Source of the DNA: Rahnella aquatilis CIP 78.65 = ATCC 33071 | GTDB taxonomy: Bacteria; Pseudomonadota; Gammaproteobacteria; Enterobacterales; Enterobacteriaceae | Length of the DNA: 64,000 nucleotides | Direction: 5' to 3' | Assembly: GCF_000241955.1 (NCBI RefSeq) | Contig: NC_016835.1 | Span: 124,001 to 188,000, forward strand | Shown: positions 16,981-26,341 of the stretch, piece after piece | How positions within the stretch are numbered: position 1 is the stretch's first letter | Layout of the letters: the number at the start of each line of letters is the position of its first letter | Program-made: the position numbers and the translations under genes | Notes under the pieces: generated by a model | Told to the model about the DNA's origin: nothing | The model's database searches: none | The model's input: only the letters and a program-made list of their open reading frames with translations

Positions 16981-18356
16981 GTAGCAGGATCCATAAGTGG
17001 AAAGTAGTTAAATTATTCCACATAAAAAATACCGACGTAAAGTAAAAACAAGGGTTATTTATTCTTTTATAATCAACACATTAAACAATGATCCGAAAAG
17101 TCTGATCAGGAAAAATCTCCACATATGCTTTTCAGCGCCGTCAGGGATCCTTTTTTTAACACCTTGGATCGTCGAGTTTTTTACAGGAAATTATTCCACT
17201 TATACGAAGGATGATCTTCGCGGAATTTTATCAGCAATTCCTCACCACAGACTCTGTGCGATCAGAAAATCACTCCACATATGAAGCGCCGGAGCACACA
17301 AAAACATCAAAGTCAGCTTTGTGATCCCCTTCTCACTTCGCTTCGACCCAGGGTTTTCAGCCTGAGCGGATGCACAGAAAAACTTTCCACATATAGGGGG
17401 TCCGGGGATCAGAAAATGTCTCCACATTAAGAAGTGGTTGATCATATTTACAGGAAATCATTCCACATAAGAAGTCGGGGCGCACTCGCAGAAAATCTTT
17501 CCACATATAGCCGGCAACAGGATCAGGAAATTTCTCCACCTTTAGTAACGCATTGAGGTTTTCTGCGGGCAAACATCGCGAACATCATCATCTTTGATCA
17601 GGAAAACATTCCACATATAGAAAAGTGACATTGTCACCACTATTTTAATTATCTGATTTATAAAGATTATTTTAGATAAAGGATAAGAGGATGCTTTCCA
17701 GGGATCAGATAATGTTTCCACATTGAGCAGATCAGGAGCAGGAAAAGCTTCCACATATGCCCTTACCTGAACGGCTCAAAGAGCATTGCTCTGCCCTGCC
17801 AGCGGGTATTGGAGATCGTTTATCGGACTCAGTGACACAACGTGACGCTGTCACAGGAAATTGTTCCACATATTGATGTTAGCTATGGGATCAGGAAATC
17901 CTTCCACTTATAAGAAATGCCTGTTGTGACAGTCTGTTAGGGAGATGTTAAGCTTGCCAGGTTGGCTGACTGGCGGGTAAACGAGATATCCACAGGAAAT
18001 CATTCCACGTAGATAATAGCCTGATCCATAAAGACATTATCCACAGAAAAAGACTCTACATTCAGCATAAAAAGGATCCACCTCCAACAGGAATGATCTC
18101 CACCTGACGCAGGAAATACCTCCACAATGACTGTCATAACCTTTTGATAATAAAAGGTAAAAACCGTCTCTAAAGAGAAAGATCTAAACTTAGAAAATAA
18201 ACAAAACATTATTAGATCTTGGGATCTGAGCACACAGGAGAAGATAATTCAGGAAGGGATAAGTTAGCGCTGAAGCCAGACCGCGTAAGGATCTCATGCC
18301 GGAGGAGTCATCAGAAACGGGCCCTGAGAGGCCCGATCCAACCGGTGATCAACGTA
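16981..18356. other. Putative replication origin with 17 iterons
   Basis: No gene is credible in this 1.4 kb. Seventeen copies of a 20-base unit, consensus CAGGAAATnnTTCCACATAT, all on the plus strand, begin at 17107, 17184, 17263, 17375, 17410, 17451, 17489, 17524, 17599, 17706, 17739, 17854, 17892, 17993, 18044, 18088 and 18110. Spacing is irregular (22 to 115 bases). Many units contain a GGAA-N4-TTCC dyad; two near the right end are degenerate. A half-unit (TTATTCCACATAA) lies near 17013, just upstream of repB, and may be the autoregulatory site. Short frames here are artefacts of the repeats. Confidence 0.8.
18318..18335. terminator. Hairpin downstream of the partition operon
   Basis: The stem CGGGCC/GGCCCG with a six-base loop lies 22 bases past the stop of the ribbon-helix-helix gene. 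It is a plausible end of the par transcript but has no strong T-tract. Confidence 0.45.
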
Positions 18357-18566
18357 TCATGTGCGTTCGTTGGTGATGAGCCAGGCCTCGATCAACTCTG
18401 TCAGAACGTCTTTCATTTCGCGATCTTGCAGGAAGCAGCTGGTTTTGAAACGGCGATGCAGTTCTTCATCGATGTTGGTCTGCAATTTCTTTACTGATGC
18501 GGGTGGTTTAGATACCGCTTCCAGGGCTGTCGTCAGTTGTCTGTGCTGGCCAAGTTTCATTTTCAT
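18357..18566 (-). CDS. ParG-like ribbon-helix-helix centromere-binding protein
   Basis: This 69-residue basic protein has a flexible N-terminal tail (to about residue 27) and then a ribbon-helix-helix fold: strand [20 protein letters not shown] followed by helices [19 protein letters not shown]. This is the layout of ParG from TP228-type plasmids, where the tail stimulates ParF ATPase and the ribbon binds the centromere. It overlaps parA by four bases (ATGA), so the pair is translationally coupled. Its likely DNA target is the 8-bp repeat array upstream of parA. Confidence 0.75.
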   Translation of the reverse strand: MKMKLGQHRQLTTALEAVSKPPASVKKLQTNIDEELHRRFKTSCFLQDREMKDVLTELIEAWLITNERT

Positions 18567-19189
18567 TTCAGCAACTCCGTAATTTCTTTGGTCATAATTT
18601 CAATTTCACCCTTCGCATTTCCGTCTGTCGTATCGAAAACGGTACCGCCATCCATCATTGTGCGAATGTAAACCTGGCGCTGTGTCGTGCCAGTACGTAA
18701 TGCAGGAACTCCGGTATCGGCGATGGATTCTTTCAACACTTCAAGCATTTTAGCTGAAGCGACTTTTTTGGTGATAAGAAAACGGGCAATCACCGGTTGC
18801 AAGTTCTCGCGGGCTTCCACGACGGCCAGAATAGCGCCACAGGCGGCAAAATCTAAAGGTGACGGTGTCACGGGGATCAGCACCAGATCACTGACCATCA
18901 CCGCAGCGGATGAAATCGCTGAAATGGCAGCAGCACCATCTATCACCACGTAATCATATTCTTTCAGTTGCTTGCGAACGGTATAGACTTCTTTTTCTGA
19001 AGCCGCTTCTGCAAGGTCGAACTGGCATTTGCTTTCGTCATACCAGTTACTGATACTTCCCTGCGGATCGGTATCCACCATTACGACTTTGTGTCCTTGC
19101 CGGGCAAGACAGGTTGCTATGTTTATAGACGTCGTGGTTTTCCCTACTCCGCCCTTCCCGTTCAGGAAAGAAATAATTTTCGCTGCCAT
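18563..19189 (-). CDS. parA: ParA/ParF-family plasmid partition ATPase
   Basis: This 208-residue small ParA (type Ib, ParF-like, without an N-terminal DNA-binding domain) carries a deviant Walker A motif [16 protein letters not shown], switch [14 protein letters not shown] and the segment [14 protein letters not shown]. The last has alanine-rich sequence after the aspartate, as in this family. I start at the ATG at 19189 ([14 protein letters not shown]) because upstream codons to 19213 add nothing conserved and AGAGG sits correctly. It forms the segregation motor with the RHH partner encoded next. The region immediately upstream is the repeat array. Confidence 0.9.
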   Translation of the reverse strand: MAAKIISFLNGKGGVGKTTTSINIATCLARQGHKVVMVDTDPQGSISNWYDESKCQFDLAEAASEKEVYTVRKQLKEYDYVVIDGAAAISAISSAAVMVSDLVLIPVTPSPLDFAACGAILAVVEARENLQPVIARFLITKKVASAKMLEVLKESIADTGVPALRTGTTQRQVYIRTMMDGGTVFDTTDGNAKGEIEIMTKEITELLK

Positions 19190-19213
19190 GACAACCTCTG
19201 ATGAAGTGTACAA

Positions 19214-20560
19214 TGAAGATAACAGGATTCTAAAATCATAAGATTTCAGGATTCATAAAGTGTGTAATCACAGGATTCTGAGATTTTCTAATCCATGAAT
19301 CACAGGATTGAGGCGCTACTATAAAGTTTGCATCCGGGGATTTCAATATTTAAGGATTATTGAATTATAATATCCCATGATTATGTAATCCTGAGATTCG
19401 GTGATTTCTCTATCTTATGAGTGTGAACGCCCTTTCTTCCATGATTTAAGGATTGCAGGATGACAAGATTCCGAGATTTTATGATTTCAGGATTTTGTCA
19501 TCATCGGCTTATGTCATACAGATGAGATGCGGAAAAATAAAAACGCTGAGTCATTGTAAGACCTCATTCCCGGATTCTATAATCTCACCATCTCACCATC
19601 TCACCATCTCACCATCTCACCATCTCACCATCTCACCATCTCACCATCTCACCATCTCACCATCTTTCTATCTTACAATCCCAGACTCTTTGGATTCGAT
19701 GATGCCAGCGCAGATTAGTCCTGTAATTCTGTAATTCTGTGATTATATAATTCTACAATTACCAGCATCCTGAGATACAAGGATACGTATCAGGATTACA
19801 GCACTCTTATCATCCTGGAATCCTGATGCAATGCAGTGAAGAGTATTACTGTATCCCCGAATCCTGAGCTTACAAGATTTAATGATTACAGGAGGCTCAT
19901 GATATCCATAACGTAGCATTCAAGGATTTTATAATCCTGTAATCCCACTCTGATTCGAGGATTCGGAGATATCAGGATTTAAAGTTATGAGCATGCTAAA
20001 CCGCGTACACAAGTCGCTGGCAGCAAGATGATAAGTATCCTGAGATTATATGATGCAGAATTAATCTCAGGATTATGGGATTTTGTATCAACTTAGGGAT
20101 TAAGTAATCCTGTAATCATACCATAATAATCATGTAGATAGAGCTATTGGTTGGATATTAAATCCTGAGATTACGGGATGCGGTCAGAATTTCATAATCC
20201 TGGGATAGATGAGCAAGAATCACAGGATCCTGAGATATTATCCTGTGATTCTGTAATCCCAGCAGGCATCCTGAGATGACGGGATGATAAGATGATAAGA
20301 TGCGGTACTGTACTGACCTCATCCTGTGATTACGGGATTCTACGTGCAAGGATTCTGTAATTATTGAATCACATGATTCCAGAAGGGTAGCGAAAGAAGA
20401 TACAAAGATATCAGGATGATAGGATGTAAGAATCATAAGATAATAGGATGATGGGATGATGGGATGATGGGATGATGGGAGACAGTACCATGATTTAAGG
20501 ATGTTAGTATCCCTGAATCCCAAGAGCAGGTAATCTCCGAATTCAGGGATTTCAGGATTT
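19214..20560. repeat. 1.35 kb array of degenerate 8-bp repeats, candidate centromere (parS)
   Basis: This gene-free stretch is built largely from 8-base units of form AT-N4-RG. Examples in unbroken 8-base phase: 19444-19499 (ATTTAAGG, ATTGCAGG, ATGACAAG, ATTCCGAG, ATTTTATG, ATTTCAGG, ATTTTGTC); 20268-20307 (ATCCTGAG, ATGACGGG, ATGATAAG twice, ATGCGGTA); 20408-20479 (nine units ending in four perfect ATGATGGG). A variant, ATCTCACC, repeats perfectly ten times at 19582-19661 and then decays in phase. AATCACAGGATT recurs. The array lies directly upstream of parA, where TP228-type plasmids keep their centromere. RHH partition proteins such as omega of pSM19035 bind arrays of 7-bp WATCACW units. 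Centromere function is inferred. Confidence 0.7.
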
Positions 20561-20563
20561 AAA

Positions 20564-21649
20564 TCAGTGGGTGATCACATCCAGTGCGCGCAGATGTTCA
20601 GGTTGCCAGGAAAGTAACACCTCGGAACCTGGCTTCCAGTCAGGATCCATTGCAGCCGCAGAAAGTTTAACCATAAAATTATCCTGACCGGCTACTTCTG
20701 TCATCATGCGTACATGATCACCCAGATAAATAAATTGCTGAATTCTTGCCTTCACCTGTTCCATCCCCGGCTGAGGGCTATTCACACTGATACGTTCAGG
20801 ACGAATCGAGAGCAAAATCTTTTTGCCCGGTGAACTTGGCCGGATTTTTACAGCACGCAGTTGGGTTCCGTCATCAAGCGAGGCGCGATAGTAATCGCCT
20901 TCCGCTGCATTGTTGGTCGCCAGCAGGCTGTTATTCTCACCGATGAACTGGGCCACGAATGCATTATCCGGTTTTTCATAGATGACACTCGGGCTGTCCA
21001 TCTGCTGTATCACGCCATCATTAAACACCGCAACACGGTCAGACATTGTCATTGCTTCACTCTGGTCATGCGTCACATAAACAATCGTCAGATCTAACAT
21101 TTTGTGGAGTTGCTTAATTTCCATCTGCATATGTTCGCGCAATTGTTTATCCAGTGCGCCAAGGGGTTCGTCCATCAGCACCAGCTTAGGTTCAAACACC
21201 AGTGCGCGGGCTAGCGCAACACGTTGCTGCTGACCGCCCGACATTTGTGCGGGGTAGCGGTCAGCCAGAGATTTGAGTTTGACCATGTCCAGAATGCGGT
21301 CAACTTTCTCTTTGATATCAGATTTATTAAGCCGGCGGATGGTCAGTGGAAATGCCAGATTTTCGGCCACGGTCATGTGAGGGAAAAGCGCATAGTTCTG
21401 GAACACCATGCCGATATCTCGCTGATGTGGTGGCAAATTATGCAGAGGTTTATCACGCAGTAAGATTTCACCCTGCGTAGGCGTTTCGAAACCTGCAAGC
21501 ATCATGAGGCTGGTGGTTTTGCCGGAACCGGATGGGCCCAGCAGTGTCAGAAATTCTCCTTCGCGCACATCAAGGTTGAGGTTTTTGACCACCAATTTTT
21601 CCCCGTCGTAACTCTTCTTGATATTTTTGAAGCTGACATACGTTCTCAT
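20564..21649 (-). CDS. Spermidine/putrescine-type ABC transporter ATPase (PotA/YdcT-like)
   Basis: This 361-residue ATPase has Walker A LLGPSGSGKTTSLMMLAG, signature MSGGQQQRVALARAL, Walker B LVLMDEPLGALD, switch YVTHDQSEAMTMSDR, and a C-terminal TOBE domain (DHVRMMTEVAGQDNFMVKLS). The start is taken at the ATG at 21649 (MRTYVSFKN), with GGAG nine bases before it; the longer frame to 21766 is not conserved. It is probably the missing ATPase of the transporter whose binding protein and permeases are at 25143-28458, although it lies on the other strand beyond the GabR-like regulator. No other ATPase of that class is near. Confidence 0.85.
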   Translation of the reverse strand: MRTYVSFKNIKKSYDGEKLVVKNLNLDVREGEFLTLLGPSGSGKTTSLMMLAGFETPTQGEILLRDKPLHNLPPHQRDIGMVFQNYALFPHMTVAENLAFPLTIRRLNKSDIKEKVDRILDMVKLKSLADRYPAQMSGGQQQRVALARALVFEPKLVLMDEPLGALDKQLREHMQMEIKQLHKMLDLTIVYVTHDQSEAMTMSDRVAVFNDGVIQQMDSPSVIYEKPDNAFVAQFIGENNSLLATNNAAEGDYYRASLDDGTQLRAVKIRPSSPGKKILLSIRPERISVNSPQPGMEQVKARIQQFIYLGDHVRMMTEVAGQDNFMVKLSAAAMDPDWKPGSEVLLSWQPEHLRALDVITH

Positions 21650-21910
21650 CACAGACACTCCGCAGTTAAAAATTATCGAAAAAGGGATGACGCGACACGG
21701 CACAATTTGTGCATAAAACATCCTCAGAAGGAGTGTTTGTCTGGCGTTATTAAAAATCTTTACCACCCACTTCTGACGCTAACAAGCATTTTTTGACAAA
21801 AGAACACAAAATATGAGCCTGAGAGAAATCTCGCAGGCTTATGAATTCTATTATGATTTTTATATGTCTAAGATTTATTGCTAGCAATAAATACGGTATT
21901 TAACGCAGGA

Positions 21911-23455
21911 TCAGGCAATCCCTCTTTTGGGTAGCGCCTCATTATCGGTAAGTGGGATTGCACCACCGGATTGCAGCCTGCGCCGCAAACAATCGACGAT
22001 ATGCCCGAAAGTCGTTTCAATTTCTTCTTCAGGAACGCAGCCGTAACCGAGCAAAAGTCCGCGCCGCGGGGCAGGGCGCAGGTAATATGCCGACAGCGGC
22101 CGCGTGAGAATTTTTTTCTGCTCCAGCTCTGCGCTCAGCGCCACATCATCAATCGAATCAGGCAGTGACAAAATCAGATGCAGACCGGCGTTACTGTTTT
22201 CACACAGAAATTCCGGGCCGAGTTCCTGTTCTATAAGCCGTATCAGGGCATTACGCCGCCTGCCGTAAAGCAATCGCATCCGGCGGATATGAGCGGCGTA
22301 ATGCCCTTCGCGAATAAATTGTGCCAGCGTGAGTTGCGTGAGTCCGTTACCGGCACGGTACAATTCGGAGTGCGCAATTTTCAGGCGTGAGGCCAGCGGG
22401 CGAGGCAGCACGACGTAACTTATCCGCATTGCCGGATACATTGTCTTACTGAAAGTACCGATGTAAATCACCGGCGCATCGCTGCTCAGTCCCTGCAACG
22501 CGGGGATCGGGCTGCCTGAATAGCGAAATTCACTGTCGTAATCATCTTCCACCACCCAGCTACCTTGCTGACTGGCGATGGCAAGAATTTTTTGCCGCCG
22601 GGCCAGGCTCATCACCGAACCAAGCGGATAGTGATGTGACGGTGTCACGCATATCAGCTTCGGTGCACGGTCCTGTGGCGGACTGTCAGGCGGGTTCAGC
22701 CCGTTTTCGTCCACCGGCACCGGCTGAATATCAACGCCGTTGATGGTCAGCACGTTACGAATTCCCCAGTAACTCGGCTCCTCAATCCAGGCCGTGTCGC
22801 CGGGGTCGCAGAGCATTTTCGCCAGCAAGTCCAGCGCCTGATGGGTACCGGCGGTGATCAGGATCTGATCTGCCGTGCAGTCAACAGACCGCGCAATACG
22901 CAAATAATCTGCCAGCGCATGCTGCAGTTGCGGGCAGCCACCATGACCGGAGTAGGTGAGAAATTCGGGAGACAGACGACGGCTCAGGCGGTTCTGCAAT
23001 TTACGCCAGATGTCATGCGGAAATTTGGTGACGTCCGGTACGCCCGGCATAAACGCGCCCCACTGATGCGAGGCAACACCGGTACGCGTCAGCAATTGAG
23101 AACCGCGCTTGGAAAGTGACACGTGGCTGCGAACCGGAGTGCAGCGCGTGGGTGTTTTATCGGCGAATACGCCGTCTTTCGGTAAATCTGCGGGAACGAA
23201 GGTACCACTTCCGCTGCGGGTCTGAATGTAGCCTTCGGCCTGCAACTGCTCGTAGGCAGCCAGCACTGTGTTGCGCGAAATATTCAGCTCTTTGGCAAGG
23301 TCTCTTGAGGCTGGTAAACGGCTGCCAGGGGAAATACTGCCATCAAATATAGCCTGTTGTAATGCCTGATAAAGCCGCTTGTTCAGCGTGCCGGGCAGGG
23401 CATCTGAAAGCTCAGTGAGACGTTGCAAAATGAGGTCAGAAAGCAATGAGCGCAA
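21911..23455 (-). CDS. MocR/GabR-family regulator (GntR DNA-binding domain fused to aminotransferase fold)
   Basis: This 514-residue regulator has an N-terminal GntR winged helix (LYQALQQAIFDGSISPGSRL, PASRDLAKELNISRNTVLAA, YEQLQAEGYIQTRSGSGTFV) and a 370-residue fold-type-I aminotransferase domain. The PLP lysine region is YIGTFSKTMYPAMRISYVV and the cofactor aspartate region is WVVEDDYDSEFRY. GabR-type proteins bind PLP and GABA and activate gabT. It is divergent, with 145 bases between, from a GABA-type aminotransferase gene, exactly the gabR-gabT arrangement. The transporter ATPase gene follows it 261 bases downstream. Confidence 0.88.
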   Translation of the reverse strand: MRSLLSDLILQRLTELSDALPGTLNKRLYQALQQAIFDGSISPGSRLPASRDLAKELNISRNTVLAAYEQLQAEGYIQTRSGSGTFVPADLPKDGVFADKTPTRCTPVRSHVSLSKRGSQLLTRTGVASHQWGAFMPGVPDVTKFPHDIWRKLQNRLSRRLSPEFLTYSGHGGCPQLQHALADYLRIARSVDCTADQILITAGTHQALDLLAKMLCDPGDTAWIEEPSYWGIRNVLTINGVDIQPVPVDENGLNPPDSPPQDRAPKLICVTPSHHYPLGSVMSLARRQKILAIASQQGSWVVEDDYDSEFRYSGSPIPALQGLSSDAPVIYIGTFSKTMYPAMRISYVVLPRPLASRLKIAHSELYRAGNGLTQLTLAQFIREGHYAAHIRRMRLLYGRRRNALIRLIEQELGPEFLCENSNAGLHLILSLPDSIDDVALSAELEQKKILTRPLSAYYLRPAPRRGLLLGYGCVPEEEIETTFGHIVDCLRRRLQSGGAIPLTDNEALPKRGIA

Positions 23456-23600
23456 AGTGGATCCTCAAAATAATTAAAACTGGTTCTGGATTATAGGGCC
23501 GCTGACGGGATAAAAAACAAGAACGGATTGCTAATTCGACAAATTATTCATCTCGCAACCGGCAATCTGTAAAACATCAACCTGAAGGCAGGAGCGAAAG

Positions 23601-24869
23601 ATGAGTCACAGTGAACTGGAAAAACGCCGTAAAGAGGCGACACCGCGTGGTGTTGGCGTCATGTGTGATTTCTATGCAGCGAAAGCAGAAAATGCCACGC
23701 TGTGGGATGAGCAAGGGCGGGAGTATATTGATTTCACTGCCGGGATTGCGGTACTGAACACCGGGCATCGTCACCCGAAAATCGTTGAAGCCATCCGCAA
23801 CCAGCTCGACCTGTTCACGCACACTTCCTACCAGATTGTGCCTTATGCCAGCTTTGTGGATCTGGCCGAACGCATCAACATGATTTCACCGGTGAGCGGC
23901 AAAGCGAAAACCACGTTCTTCAGTACCGGCGCGGAAGCTGTCGAAAACGCGGTGAAAATTGCCCGCTCCGCCACCGGTCGTCCCGGCATCATCACCTTCT
24001 CCGGCGCCTTTCATGGCCGCACGCTGCTGACCATGGCGCTGACCGGCAAAGTGGTGCCTTACAAAGTGGGCTTCGGGCCGTTCCCGGCCTCGGTCTTTCA
24101 CGCGCAATATCCCAACGCTGTTCACGGCGTCACCACTGAAATGGCACTCGACAGCATCGAGCGTATTTTCCGCAGCGATATCGCGCCGCAGCAGATTGCT
24201 GCGATCCTGTATGAGCCGGTACAAGGCGAGGGCGGCTTTAATATTGCCCCGGAAGATTTCGTGAAAGGTCTGCGCGAAATCTGTGACCGTCACGGCATCG
24301 TGATGATTGCCGACGAAGTACAGAGCGGGTTTGCGCGCACCGGTAAAATGTTTGCCTCAGAGTACTATCCGGATGCCAAACCGGACATCGTCACTATGGC
24401 GAAAAGTCTCGGCGGCGGTTTGCCGATCTCCGGGGTCACCGGGCGTGCTGAACTGATGGATGCACCGGAGCCGGGTGGCCTTGGCGGCACGTACGCGGGT
24501 AATCCGCTGGCTGTCGCTTCTGCGCTGGCGGTGCTGGACATCATTGAAGAAGAAAAACTCTGCGAGCGCGCAAATCGTCTGGGCGCAGAGCTGGCCGAAG
24601 TGCTGGAGAAAGCCAAAGCGAATTGCGCGGCGCTGGTGGATGTCCGCGCGCGGGGATCGATGGTGGCGGCTGAATTTAACGATCCGTCTACCGGAAAGCC
24701 TTCTTCTGAACTGACCAGGCAGTATCTGCGCAAAGCACTGGACGCCGGATTGCTGATGCTCAGTTGCGGTGTACACGGCAACGTGATCCGTTTCCTGTAT
24801 CCGCTGACCATTCCTGATGTGCAGTTCAAAGCTGCACTGACCATTTTGTCCCGCGTGCTGGCTGACTGA
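23601..24869 (+). CDS. 4-aminobutyrate-type class III aminotransferase (GabT/PuuE-like)
   Basis: This 422-residue PLP enzyme has full class III features: the segment starting DFTAGIAVLNTGHRHPKIVE, the cofactor pocket STGAEAVENAVKIARS, EPVQGEGGFNIAP, IADEVQSGFARTGKMFA and the PLP lysine in TMAKSLGGGLPIS (about residue 266). Family members move the terminal amino group of GABA, 5-aminovalerate or similar omega-amino acids to 2-oxoglutarate. AGGAG precedes the ATG. Divergent from the GabR-like regulator, it is probably induced by its amino acid substrate. In this island it may act on an omega-amino product released by the enzymes further right. Confidence 0.88.
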   Translation: MSHSELEKRRKEATPRGVGVMCDFYAAKAENATLWDEQGREYIDFTAGIAVLNTGHRHPKIVEAIRNQLDLFTHTSYQIVPYASFVDLAERINMISPVSGKAKTTFFSTGAEAVENAVKIARSATGRPGIITFSGAFHGRTLLTMALTGKVVPYKVGFGPFPASVFHAQYPNAVHGVTTEMALDSIERIFRSDIAPQQIAAILYEPVQGEGGFNIAPEDFVKGLREICDRHGIVMIADEVQSGFARTGKMFASEYYPDAKPDIVTMAKSLGGGLPISGVTGRAELMDAPEPGGLGGTYAGNPLAVASALAVLDIIEEEKLCERANRLGAELAEVLEKAKANCAALVDVRARGSMVAAEFNDPSTGKPSSELTRQYLRKALDAGLLMLSCGVHGNVIRFLYPLTIPDVQFKAALTILSRVLAD

Positions 24870-24999
24870 GGAAACCCGTGCATCGCGCCGGGTGAGTCGC
24901 TGTGCAGATAAAGTGCACCGATGCACGAAAGCAGTGCCCGTCATCAGAAACTGAGTGTCATGAGGCATAAAAAAATCACATAACGCCTCTTTAATCCCT

Positions 25000-25032
25000 G
25001 TCCGCCCGCCGTTCTGTGCGTGGCGGGCGGAC
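25000..25032. terminator. GC-rich hairpin after the aminotransferase gene
   Basis: An 11-bp perfect stem GTCCGCCCGCC/GGCGGGCGGAC with an 11-base loop lies 131 bases past the gabT-like stop and upstream of the operator at 25066. It has no T-run on either side, so its role as terminator is moderate. Confidence 0.45.
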
Positions 25033-25065
25033 TCAACAGAAATGGCATAATTTATGCTCTGTAAT

Positions 25066-25087
25066 AAAATATGATGCATCATATTTT
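25066..25087. promoter_or_regulatory. 22-bp perfect palindromic operator centred on TGATGCATCA
   Basis: A perfect inverted repeat of 22 bases whose core TGATGCATCA (25072-25081) recurs at 28508-28517 and 32490-32499. It lies 56 bases upstream of the binding-protein start. The natural candidate protein is the GntR/FCD regulator at 31744-32490, whose own start overlaps one copy. Confidence 0.7.
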
Positions 25088-25142
25088 TAACAATGCCGTT
25101 CTCTTAGCGCTTTTCCTTTTTTGTTAACCCAGGAGTCACAGC

Positions 25143-26171
25143 ATGTTCAAGAAAATAGTCCTTACCACGCTTATTGCAGGGATGGTGTTTCAGGCTCAGG
25201 CGGGATCCCTGACCGTGATTTCTTTTGGCGGCCTGAACAAGGACGCCCAGGACAAAGCCTTTTACAAACCTTTTGCGGCAGCAGGAAAGGGCACGATTGA
25301 GCCGGGAGAATACAACGGTGAAATGGCGCGTATCCGTGCAATGGTCGAAACCAAACAGGTTGGCTGGGACGTGGTGGAAGTGGAAAGCCCGGAGCTTATC
25401 CGCGGCTGTGATGAAGGGCTGTTTGAACCGCTGGACTGGAGCAAGCTGGGCGATAAAGCGCAATATGTGCCGGGTGCGGTCACCGAATGTGGTGCGGGCA
25501 TTTTCCTGTGGTCAACCGTGCTGACTTATGACGCCAGCAAACTGAAAAAAGCGCCAACAAGCTGGGCCGACTTCTGGGATGTGAAAGATTTTCCGGGCAA
25601 ACGTGCACTGCGCAAGAGTGCCAAATTCACGCTGGAAATCGCCTTGCTGGCTGACGGCGTAAAACGCGAAGATATCTATAAAGTGCTGGCAACGCCTGCG
25701 GGCGTAGAGCGCGCATTCAAAAAACTTGACCAGATCAAGCCGAACATTCAATGGTGGGAATCCGGTGCACAACCCTTGCAGTGGCTGGTTTCCGGCGATG
25801 TGGTTATGACGTCTGCTTATAATGGCCGCGTCAGCGCCGCACAAGGGGAAGGCCATGATTTCAAAATGGTCTGGGACAACAGCCTCTACGACCTTGACAG
25901 CTGGGCCATCGTCAAAGGTTCCCAACATAAAGATCTGGCAGAACAGTTTATTGCTTTCGCCAACAAACCTGAAAACCAGAAAGTCTTTGCCGAAACCATC
26001 CCCTACGGGCCGACCGAAAAATCCGTTACCGGTATGATCGACCCGAAATATGCTCAGAATCTGCCAACCGCCGAGAAAAACCTGGCAGGCGCTTTGCAGG
26101 TAGATACTCACTTCTGGATTGAGCATGGTGAAGATCTCGAGCAACGGTTCAACGCCTGGTCTTCTAAGTAG
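25143..26171 (+). CDS. Periplasmic spermidine/putrescine-type ABC substrate-binding protein
   Basis: This 342-residue exported protein has a signal peptide (MFKKIVLTTLIAGMVFQAQA, cut before GSLTVIS) and a PotD/PotF-class body: TVISFGGLNKDAQDKAFYKP, a WDVVEVESPELIRGCDEGLF segment and the hinge region WWESGAQPLQWLVSGDVVMT. This family takes polyamines, GABA-like compounds and other small cationic amines. AGGAG precedes the ATG. It leads a three-gene transport operon with the two permeases downstream; the operator at 25066 sits in its promoter. The ligand is probably the same amine or amino acid that the catabolic genes to the right degrade. Confidence 0.85.
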   Translation: MFKKIVLTTLIAGMVFQAQAGSLTVISFGGLNKDAQDKAFYKPFAAAGKGTIEPGEYNGEMARIRAMVETKQVGWDVVEVESPELIRGCDEGLFEPLDWSKLGDKAQYVPGAVTECGAGIFLWSTVLTYDASKLKKAPTSWADFWDVKDFPGKRALRKSAKFTLEIALLADGVKREDIYKVLATPAGVERAFKKLDQIKPNIQWWESGAQPLQWLVSGDVVMTSAYNGRVSAAQGEGHDFKMVWDNSLYDLDSWAIVKGSQHKDLAEQFIAFANKPENQKVFAETIPYGPTEKSVTGMIDPKYAQNLPTAEKNLAGALQVDTHFWIEHGEDLEQRFNAWSSK

Positions 26172-26180
26172 TCGGCCCTT

Positions 26181-26289
26181 CATCCTTCAAGCTGCACCTG
26201 CGTTGGCTTCACTCGCGAATCCCGGTCACATACTCAAGTATGTGACCGGGGATCCGTCTCGTTCGCCGCCTTGCTGCAACTTGAATGAT
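26181..26289. repeat. Enterobacterial palindromic repeat (YPAL-like) inside the ABC operon
   Basis: An imperfect long inverted repeat runs from CATCCTTCAAGCTGCA to TGCAACTTGAATGATT, with a perfect central hairpin at 26221-26250 (CCCGGTCACATACT and its complement around a two-base loop). I associate this outer/inner arm pattern with the dispersed palindromic elements of Yersinia and Serratia. It lies between the binding-protein and permease genes, where such folds often lower downstream expression or protect upstream mRNA. Confidence 0.65.
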
Positions 26290-26341
26290 TTTGGGCTGTG
26301 AGCCCGATAAAAGCATAAAAACCTCGCAGCGGGAGAAAAAC

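Noticed and set aside
17242..17754. Short minus frames across the iterons
   Set aside because: They translate the repeated unit (recurring M-W-x-x-F-L), so they are artefacts of the origin repeats.
19582..19661. Ten tandem ATCTCACC repeats as a CRISPR-like array
   Set aside because: Units are contiguous with no spacers, and no cas genes are in the window. They are part of the 8-bp array.
19453..19734. 93-codon plus-strand frame through the repeat array
   Set aside because: The protein is a translation of the tandem repeat (reiterated histidine, leucine, threonine, serine, proline), with no ribosome site.
20158..20523. 121-codon minus-strand frame in the repeat array
   Set aside because: Low-complexity translation of the octamers; no start signal or family likeness.
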